Assembly: GCA_002395605.1 (NCBI GenBank)
Contig: DGXO01000011.1
Location: forward strand, 1 to 10,908
Length of the DNA: 10,908 bases
Direction of reading: 5' to 3'
From: Bacteroidales bacterium UBA4230
GTDB taxonomy: Bacteria; Bacteroidota; Bacteroidia; Bacteroidales; UBA932
The notes beneath the pieces were generated by a model. It was not told the DNA's origin and made no database searches. It saw only the letters and a program-made list of their open reading frames with translations. The position numbers and the translations under genes were made by a program. This document shows positions 1-5,675 of the stretch, piece after piece. Each line of letters starts with the position of its first letter. The first letter of the stretch is position 1.

Positions 1-1
1 G

Positions 2-505
2 GCCGTCAAGAAAATGAACACCATTGATAAGATGAAGGAAGACGGAACCTTTGACAAACTTGCAAAGCGTGAGCGTCTTCAGGTAGAGCGCCAGAGGGCA
101 AAGCTGGAGAAGAACCTCGGTTCCATCCGCGACATGTCCCGCCTTCCCAGCGCCCTGTTTGTGGTAGACGTCCAGAAGGAAGCAAACGCCGTGAAGGAAG
201 CTGTCCGTCTGAACATCCCGGTAATCGCTATGGTTGACACATGTTGCGACCCTACCCCCATCGATTACGTGATTCCGGCCAACGACGATGCCACAAAGTC
301 CATCGAACTCATCATGGATGTAATGTGCAAGGCCATTGCAGAAGGCCTTGAGGAACGCAAGCTTGAGAAGGAGAAAGAGGCCGAAGCCGCTCCCGCAGAG
401 GAAGCCGCCGCAGAAGCCGCTCCCGAGCGCAAGCTCCGTCCCCGCCGTGGCGCCAAGGCCGAAAAAGTAGAGGCCGAAGCTCCCGCCGAAACTCCTGCAG
501 AGTAA
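2..505 (+). CDS. rpsB: 30S ribosomal protein S2, 5'-truncated by window edge
   Basis: This is the C-terminal two thirds or so of ribosomal protein S2, a structural protein of the small subunit that helps dock S1 and mRNA. The frame is open from base 2 (Ala-Val-Lys-Lys before the first Met at 14), so the true start lies upstream of the window. Family signatures visible are KLEKNLGSIRDMSRLP, ALFVVDVQKEANAVKEA, NIPVIAMVDTCCDP and IDYVIPANDDATKSI, in the usual S2 order. After the normal end of the fold (about AIAEGLEERK) there is a tail of about 45 residues rich in Ala, Glu, Pro and Lys. Such tails occur in Bacteroidetes S2 and are probably disordered. The next gene, tsf, begins 27 bases downstream; rpsB-tsf is one of the most conserved bacterial gene pairs. 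Identity is near certain; only the 5' end is missing. Confidence 0.98.
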   Translation, partial: AVKKMNTIDKMKEDGTFDKLAKRERLQVERQRAKLEKNLGSIRDMSRLPSALFVVDVQKEANAVKEAVRLNIPVIAMVDTCCDPTPIDYVIPANDDATKSIELIMDVMCKAIAEGLEERKLEKEKEAEAAPAEEAAAEAAPERKLRPRRGAKAEKVEAEAPAETPAE

Positions 506-532
506 TTAACCGTTTAAAGCAAGTAAAAAGTT

Positions 533-1531
533 ATGGCTATTGCATTAGCAGACATCAAGAAGCTGCGTGACATGACCAGCGCCGGTATGATGGATTGCAA
601 GAAGGCTCTTGAAGAAGCCGAAGGCGACTTCAAGCGTGCCGTTGAAATCCTTCGTGAAAAAGGTAAATCCACCCTTGCAAAGCGTGGAGACAACGAGACC
701 ACCCAGGGTGCCGTCCTCAGCCGCATCAATGGCGGCAAGGCCATCCTCGTGTGCCTTGGCTGCGAAACCGACTTCGTGGCCGCCACCCCCGACTTCAAGA
801 AGCTCGCAGGTGAAATCGCCGACGCCGCCATCACCGCCTTCCCGAAAGACATTGAGGCTCTGAAGGCCGTGAAACTTGCAAGCGGTTATTCCCTCGAGGA
901 AGACATCACAAACCAGGCCGGTAAAACCGGTGAGAAGCACGTCCTTGCTTTCTACGGCGCCCTTGAGGCTCCTTTCGTAAGCGAGTACGTACACTTTAAT
1001 GGCAAGCTTGGCGCCATTGTGGCATTCAACAAGGAAGTTCCCCAGGAGATTGCCCGTGGTATCGCCATGCAGGTCGCTTCCATGAACCCTGTGGCCGTAG
1101 ACGCAGAGTCTGTTCCCGCAGAGATAATTGAGAGCGAGCGCACCGTTGCCATCCAGAAGACTAAGGACGAGCAAGTACAGAAGGCAGTTGACAACGCCCT
1201 CAAGAAGGCCGGCATCAACCCCGCCCACGTAGACTCCGAGGACCACATCGAGTCCAACACCGCTAAGGGTTGGCTCACCGCAGAGCAGGCACAGCAGGCC
1301 CGCGAAATCATTGCCAAGGTTGGCGCCGAGACCCTTGAGTCCCTGTCCAAGAAAGAGCAGATGATTAACGGTATTGTAAACGGCCGTATCCAGAAGTTCC
1401 TTAAGGAGAACACCCTTATGGAGCAGGAATACCAGCTCTCAGATGACAAAGCTACTGTAGCTGCCGCCCTCAAGGCCGCCGATGCAGAGGCAAAGGTCCT
1501 TTCCTTCAAGCGCTTCTCACTTTCGGACTAA
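533..1531 (+). CDS. tsf: Elongation factor Ts (EF-Ts)
   Basis: EF-Ts is the cytoplasmic guanine-nucleotide exchange factor that releases GDP from EF-Tu so that EF-Tu can be recharged during translation elongation. The 332-residue product opens with the UBA-like N-terminal domain (ADIKKLRDMTSAGMMDCKKA, the classic EF-Ts signature). It then has the TDFVA motif at residues 79-83, placing Asp80 and Phe81 at the positions that contact EF-Tu in the E. coli protein. Two dimerisation-type core subdomains follow, with MQVASMNPVAV and later AHVDSEDHIESNTAKGW. The protein is about 50 residues longer than E. coli EF-Ts, as is usual for Bacteroidetes, and ends FKRFSLSD. The ATG at 533 is chosen because it gives the canonical N-terminus. 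No Shine-Dalgarno sequence is visible in the AT-rich 27-base gap after rpsB, so it is probably co-transcribed with rpsB. A strong terminator follows within 30 bases of the stop. Confidence 0.98.
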   Translation: MAIALADIKKLRDMTSAGMMDCKKALEEAEGDFKRAVEILREKGKSTLAKRGDNETTQGAVLSRINGGKAILVCLGCETDFVAATPDFKKLAGEIADAAITAFPKDIEALKAVKLASGYSLEEDITNQAGKTGEKHVLAFYGALEAPFVSEYVHFNGKLGAIVAFNKEVPQEIARGIAMQVASMNPVAVDAESVPAEIIESERTVAIQKTKDEQVQKAVDNALKKAGINPAHVDSEDHIESNTAKGWLTAEQAQQAREIIAKVGAETLESLSKKEQMINGIVNGRIQKFLKENTLMEQEYQLSDDKATVAAALKAADAEAKVLSFKRFSLSD

Positions 1532-1560
1532 GACCTTAATCCGAAACAATTCGAAACAAA

Positions 1561-1590
1561 AACGACATCCAAAAGGGTGTCGTTTTTTTT
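1561..1590 (+). terminator. Intrinsic terminator of the rpsB-tsf operon
   Basis: A 10-bp stem pairs AACGACATCC (1561-1570) with GGGTGTCGTT (1575-1584), with one T-G wobble and an AAAA loop. It runs directly into a tract of eight T (1583-1590). It begins 29 bases after the tsf stop codon and matches a rho-independent terminator closely. The -33 promoter element of the next gene starts only a few bases further on, so the two transcription units are tightly abutted. Confidence 0.93.
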
Positions 1591-1596
1591 GTTTGT

Positions 1597-1627
1597 TTTG
1601 CAATCGAAACATTTTTTTATATATTTG
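1597..1627 (+). promoter_or_regulatory. Bacteroidetes-type promoter for the large lipoprotein
   Basis: TTTG at 1597-1600 and TATATTTG at 1620-1627 are separated by 19 bases. This fits the Bacteroidetes primary-sigma consensus (TTTG, about 19-21 bases, TAnnTTTG) exactly. Transcription would be expected to start about 6-8 bases downstream, giving a leader of roughly 50 bases before the ATG at 1687. The leader is AT-rich (ends CAAAAAATTTAACAA) with no Shine-Dalgarno motif, as is normal in this phylum. The start point is inferred. Confidence 0.8.
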
Positions 1628-1686
1628 TGTTTGACTTACTAAACCACCGAACACCCTAACATCTTAATAACCAAAAAATTTAACAA

Positions 1687-4600
1687 ATGAAAAGAGTTCT
1701 TAAAGCATTTGCCTTTGCGGCCGCAGTTGTGGTTGCAATGGTTGCCTGTAAGAAGGAAGAGCAACAGAAAGATGTTGCCCTTACAGGTATTGAGCTTAAT
1801 GCTACAACTCAGGTTCTTCAAGTTGGTCAGGAGTTCCAGCTCACTGTTACCTACAAGCCTGAGAATGCAACAACCAAGCCCGCTGCATCCTGGGAGTCAG
1901 ACGCCCCTGCAGTTGCTACCGTAGCAGACGGTAAGGTGACGGCCGTTGCAGCCGGCAGTGCCAACATTACGGCAAAGGTTGGTTCCTTTACAGCCACCTG
2001 CGCGGTAACAGTTACTTCCGCAGAGGAAGAGGTTGTTCCCGTAGAGGGCAATTCTGAATGGTCCATCATCGGTGCTCTTCTTGGAACCAACTGGGACAAG
2101 GACTTTGTTGCCGCCAAGGATGGAGACATCTATGTGGTCAAGAACGTAAAGCTTGCCGCATCAGACGCATTCAAGTTCCGTAAGAACAAGGATTGGGGAG
2201 AGAACCGTGGTGCGGAAGGCGACGTTGAGCCTTACAAACTGGCTGCCGGTACTGCAATCACCGTTGTTCACAATGGTAAGAACCTTGCTGCTCCCGGAGA
2301 TGGCATCTATGACATCTACTACAATGCCGCAGTCGAGCAGCTTTGCCTTGTTGCCAAGGATGGCACACCTACCTGGAACGAGGTTGTAGTGCCTCCCACA
2401 GATTTCACCAGCCCCAACTGGGCCAACATCCCCGGCATCACCAATGGCAACCACACTTTCAAGTTCACCAAGGACGACAAAAACGCCTATTTCTACACGG
2501 AAAGATCAAATGAAGGCCGCTATTCAGAACTTTGGGGTGCAGGAAAGGGCTATATCTATTTTGCCTTTGACTTCGACGGAGATCTCACTACCGGTGAGGA
2601 ACTCAACGGCAATGGCAAATACGAGTACATCGCCTTCATTTACTGCTTTGGCGGTACCGCAGATGCTCCTGTCATTGAAATCACCGCTGACGGTGGTGTC
2701 GCACCTTCAAGCTATACCGTTGCAAATGTAATCGCAAAGGGTACTGCAGATGCCAACGGTGCAAAGGTTGAGTACTGCGTTCCTCTCGCAGACCTCCCTG
2801 AGCTCCCTGAAGAATTCACCATTTATACTTGGGGTAACAAAGACCTTGCAAAGGTTGTCTATCCTTATCCCTATGAGGCTCCTGCAGTAGCTACTTGGAC
2901 AGAGGCCGAAGCCGCCGGTGCAATCCACTTCTTCCAGTACCTGGCTCCCGGTTGGTCCCCCATTGAAGGTTATGCCAATGTTGAGGCCGATTCCTTCGAG
3001 AATCTTACCGTAGCCGATGGCGTTTATACTCTGAATTATACTGTCGCCGCTCCGGAGCGTTGGCAGAGCCAGTTCTATATGCGCCCCAATCCTGCAAAGG
3101 CCACCCTGCCCCTTAAGGCCGGCCAGAACTATCTGGTATCCCTGACCTTCAAGGCCAACCAGACCTTCAGCGCATTTGCAAAGATTTGCCAGTATAACCC
3201 TGAACTCACGGCAAACGGAGAGCCTAAGCACGAGGGCGCAACAATCCATGAGTGGGGTGAGACCCTCCTTACCGCTGATAAGGAAAAAACCATCGCTTAT
3301 GTCATTGAAGGCGTAGATTGTGACAACATCAACTTCACTCTCGACTTCGGCACACATCCTGAAAACACCGTTGTTGAAATCTCCAAGGTCAAAGTTGAGC
3401 CTTCAGACCTTCCCGCAGGTCCCGTTGAAGATGGCCCTTCCGACCCCGTTGCCGAATGGGATTACACTCCTAGCGAGCAGTATCTTGCCAGCACCAACCT
3501 TTGGAAGGCTGTTGACGACGCAAAAGCCGTAGGTTACTTCTATCACTATCCTGCTGCCGGTTTCACTACAGTTACGGCCAACTCCTATGAACTTATTACC
3601 CTGAAACAGTCCACATATGTGTTAAGCTGCCCTCAGGCTGCAACAGATGGCTTGTGGTCCAATCAGCTCTTCATGTATCCTCAGGAAGGACATTTCATCG
3701 CCCTTGACCCCGCCAAGACTTACAAGCTCAAGGTTACTTTGGGCAGTAACAAGGATTTCAGTGGCTTCTTTAAGATGTCCAGGTATAACCCTGATGCAAG
3801 TAATCATGAGGGCGGTGCTATTTGGGAAACCAATTACCCTGTCGGCTTTATATTCGAAGGTGGTAACCCTGTCGTCTTAGAGAATGAATTCACCGGTGTT
3901 GAGGCAGTTAACCCTATCCTTATCTTTGCATTCGGCGGCAACCCCGCAGACTGCGAAGTCTATATCAAGGACATCATCCTTGAGGAAGCAAAGGCTCCCG
4001 TCCCCACTGTAACTGAGTTTGTCGCTCTGGAAAAAGGTACGGAAGGTACCCTTGAGGGCATTGTTGCAGCCAAGGGCAATAACGGTATAATTGTAACTGA
4101 CGGTACAACCAACCTTTATGCTTTCAAGCCCACCGGAGATTGCAATGTTGGTGACAAAGTTAACATTGCCGGAAAGAAGGATGTTTACTACGGCCTGGCA
4201 CAGGTAGCACAGGGCGGTGTTGTAACAGTTGTAAGCAGCGGTAATACCGTTCCTGCAACTGCTGTGGTTGACATTAACGCCACGTTCGATGCTTACCCGG
4301 ACAACGCATCTGTCTCTGATATCGTTACCTTCAAGGGCGCCCTTACAATAAGTGGTTCAAATACCAATGTTGCCGTTGCCGGTGCCGAAAAACGTACCGG
4401 CTCTCTCGAGGGCATGGATTTTTCGGCCTACGCAGGTAAGGACGTTACTGTTACCGGTTATTATATCGGTACCGCCGGTTCCGGTGGAAAGTATCTGAAG
4501 GTCATTGCTACTTCCATTGAAGAAGTTGGTGCCGCTCCCGTGAACATCACCATTGATGGCGACATGTCTGATTGGGCCGATGTCCCCAGCGCAGATCCCG

Positions 4601-5043
4601 CAGATCTCTTCAATGCTTTCAAGGTTTGGAACGATGCCGATAATTTCTACTTTTACGTAGATACCACTCCCGGTTCCCGTCTTTGGGAAGGTGGTGCATA
4701 TCTCTATCTGTATTTTGACCTGGATAATGATCCTTCAACCGGTGATGACGGTTCAACCGGCGCCAAGGGCAAGAAATACGAATCTTGGGTATATCTGTTC
4801 TGCTTCGGAGACTCTTCCAACTACGCGGTGGCCATTCAGAAAGATGGCGGTACTCATGGTATGAGCGCTGAAGGTATAGAAATTAAAGGTACCGGTTCGG
4901 CAGACACTTGTGTGCTTGAACTTTCAATTCCCAGAGCAAACTTCACTACAGCTGCTCCTAGTGTAGGCGACGTTATTAATGTCATGGCATATCGCAGTAA
5001 GGATGGCGGTAACGTCAACTTCCCCGGCTACGTGGTCAAGTAA
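1687..5043 (+). CDS. Large multidomain lipoprotein with BIG2, SusE/F-like and carbohydrate-binding-like modules
   Basis: The exact function is unknown; it is probably a surface glycan-binding lipoprotein. Residues 1-20 form a signal peptide ending at a lipobox-like MVA-C (lipid-attached Cys21). The following KKEEQQ has acidic residues where Bacteroidetes lipoprotein export signals lie, suggesting the outer surface. In order: about 29-110 is a BIG2 Ig-like domain (LTGIELNATTQVLQVGQEF, ending GSANITAKVGSFTATCAVTV). About 122-230 resembles SusE/SusF starch-binding domains (WSIIGALLG, FKFRKNKDWGENRG). About 236-396 is a CBM9/DOMON-like module with an acidic DFDGDLTTG loop. About 404-572 and 588-768 are two homologous modules sharing FYMRP/LFMYP, F-x-K-x-x-x-YNP and HEG. 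About 773-947 looks like a Bacteroidetes OB-fold region. About 952-1118 opens IDGDMSDWADV and repeats the CBM9-like module (DLDNDPSTGDDG). No enzyme motif is seen. It has its own promoter and terminator. Domain names are from pattern recognition, not a profile search. Confidence 0.85.
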   Translation: MKRVLKAFAFAAAVVVAMVACKKEEQQKDVALTGIELNATTQVLQVGQEFQLTVTYKPENATTKPAASWESDAPAVATVADGKVTAVAAGSANITAKVGSFTATCAVTVTSAEEEVVPVEGNSEWSIIGALLGTNWDKDFVAAKDGDIYVVKNVKLAASDAFKFRKNKDWGENRGAEGDVEPYKLAAGTAITVVHNGKNLAAPGDGIYDIYYNAAVEQLCLVAKDGTPTWNEVVVPPTDFTSPNWANIPGITNGNHTFKFTKDDKNAYFYTERSNEGRYSELWGAGKGYIYFAFDFDGDLTTGEELNGNGKYEYIAFIYCFGGTADAPVIEITADGGVAPSSYTVANVIAKGTADANGAKVEYCVPLADLPELPEEFTIYTWGNKDLAKVVYPYPYEAPAVATWTEAEAAGAIHFFQYLAPGWSPIEGYANVEADSFENLTVADGVYTLNYTVAAPERWQSQFYMRPNPAKATLPLKAGQNYLVSLTFKANQTFSAFAKICQYNPELTANGEPKHEGATIHEWGETLLTADKEKTIAYVIEGVDCDNINFTLDFGTHPENTVVEISKVKVEPSDLPAGPVEDGPSDPVAEWDYTPSEQYLASTNLWKAVDDAKAVGYFYHYPAAGFTTVTANSYELITLKQSTYVLSCPQAATDGLWSNQLFMYPQEGHFIALDPAKTYKLKVTLGSNKDFSGFFKMSRYNPDASNHEGGAIWETNYPVGFIFEGGNPVVLENEFTGVEAVNPILIFAFGGNPADCEVYIKDIILEEAKAPVPTVTEFVALEKGTEGTLEGIVAAKGNNGIIVTDGTTNLYAFKPTGDCNVGDKVNIAGKKDVYYGLAQVAQGGVVTVVSSGNTVPATAVVDINATFDAYPDNASVSDIVTFKGALTISGSNTNVAVAGAEKRTGSLEGMDFSAYAGKDVTVTGYYIGTAGSGGKYLKVIATSIEEVGAAPVNITIDGDMSDWADVPSADPADLFNAFKVWNDADNFYFYVDTTPGSRLWEGGAYLYLYFDLDNDPSTGDDGSTGAKGKKYESWVYLFCFGDSSNYAVAIQKDGGTHGMSAEGIEIKGTGSADTCVLELSIPRANFTTAAPSVGDVINVMAYRSKDGGNVNFPGYVVK

Positions 5044-5057
5044 TTGATTCTCTTAAT

Positions 5058-5099
5058 AAAAAATCCCCCGAAGGACTTTCTCCTCCGGGGGATTTTTTT
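5058..5099. terminator. Two-way intrinsic terminator between convergent lipoprotein genes
   Basis: AAATCCCCCG (5061-5070) pairs with CGGGGGATTT (5086-5095) over 10 bp. After one mismatch the stem continues as AGGA/TCCT around a CTTTC loop. On the plus strand it runs into seven T (5093-5099). On the minus strand the six A at 5058-5063 become six T following the same stem. It can therefore stop transcription of the large lipoprotein (stop codon ends at 5043) and of the small minus-strand lipoprotein (stop at 5112-5114). Confidence 0.92.
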
Positions 5100-5111
5100 G
5101 ATATGTGAGTT

Positions 5112-5582
5112 TTACTCAACCTTAGTGAGGGCGAATTTGCCGTCTGCGCCGGCTTCTGCGCCAATCTCGTAGTAGAGCTTGTCACCTGCCTTGATGTTAA
5201 GACCGGTAACGTCTACGGTCTGGACAGATGTGGCCTTGTCTACCACAAGAAGACCAATGCCGTCTGCGATAAAAGCTTCACCAAGCACATAGTGGACATA
5301 TTCCTTGCCACCTTCAGTAACTTTGTCGGCCTCGGGATCAAGACCGTCGGTGGGCCAGGTGCTCATGCTGATGGTGCCACCCCAAGCCCAAATGGCGGGC
5401 TGCTCCCAACCGGGAGTGTTCACAACATAGAGGTCGGCGGTAGTAGCAGCGGGCTTCTGCTCTTCAGGCTTCTGCTCTTCCTTCTGCTCATCCTGTTTCT
5501 GGTCCTGAGCGGGCTTCTGGCAAGCAACTGCAACTGCTGCAGCGGCAAATGTCACAAGTGCGATTCTAAAAATCTTTTTCAT
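5112..5582 (-). CDS. Small lipoprotein with CBM26-like starch-binding domain
   Basis: The product is a 156-residue predicted lipoprotein. ATG at 5582 is taken as the start because it gives MKKIFRIALVTFAAAAVAVA, a typical signal peptide with lipobox AVA-C and lipid-attached Cys21. A GTG one codon upstream (5585) is in frame but adds nothing. Residues about 22-47 are a hydrophilic Glu/Gln/Lys/Pro linker with an EEQKP tandem repeat. The rest (LYVVNTPGWEQPAIWAWGG, then MSTWPTDGL, then a beta-rich tail) resembles CBM26-type starch-binding modules: an aromatic W-x-W pair, a WP motif and a final strand region. This is resemblance by eye and is not decisive. It probably sits at the outer membrane and binds alpha-glucan or another glycan. 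It lies downstream of the beta-galactosidase on the same strand, with its own -7 promoter element and the shared terminator beyond. It could instead be an uncharacterised lipoprotein family. Confidence 0.85.
   Translation of the reverse strand: MKKIFRIALVTFAAAAVAVACQKPAQDQKQDEQKEEQKPEEQKPAATTADLYVVNTPGWEQPAIWAWGGTISMSTWPTDGLDPEADKVTEGGKEYVHYVLGEAFIADGIGLLVVDKATSVQTVDVTGLNIKAGDKLYYEIGAEAGADGKFALTKVE
5452..5481 (-). repeat. 15-bp tandem repeat in the lipoprotein linker
   Basis: Two adjacent 15-base units (5452-5466 and 5467-5481) share GGCTTCTGCTCTTC and differ only at the last base; a partial third unit (CTTCTGCTC) follows. On the coding strand each unit encodes EEQKP. Because the unit length is a multiple of three, copy-number change would lengthen or shorten the linker without a frameshift. 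Confidence 0.85.
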
Positions 5583-5642
5583 CACTGAATTAATAAATGG
5601 GTTAATGGTTTAAATTCAGGTTCAGGTTTTCGTAACGGACCG

Positions 5643-5650
5643 CAAATATA
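5643..5650 (-). promoter_or_regulatory. -7 promoter element upstream of the small lipoprotein
   Basis: The minus strand reads TATATTTG, an exact match to the Bacteroidetes -7 consensus TAnnTTTG, 60 bases upstream of the ATG at 5582. No convincing TTTG lies at the expected distance upstream, so the -33 element is weak or absent. It sits 25 bases past the beta-galactosidase stop, where no terminator is visible; some read-through from that gene into this one is plausible. Confidence 0.6.
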
Positions 5651-5675
5651 GTAAAAAAGGTGTTTCGGTGTGTTT

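Noticed and set aside
383..425. 13-bp direct repeat GAAGCCGCTCCCG in the rpsB tail
   Set aside because: It is explained by Ala/Glu/Pro-rich coding with biased codons; such S2 tails are ordinary in this phylum.
545..1246. 233-codon minus-strand open frame
   Set aside because: It is antisense to tsf, an essential conserved gene with complete motifs; no recognisable product.
5651..5675. Possible terminator after the beta-galactosidase
   Set aside because: The GAAACAC motifs are direct, not inverted, repeats, so no hairpin forms before the T run.
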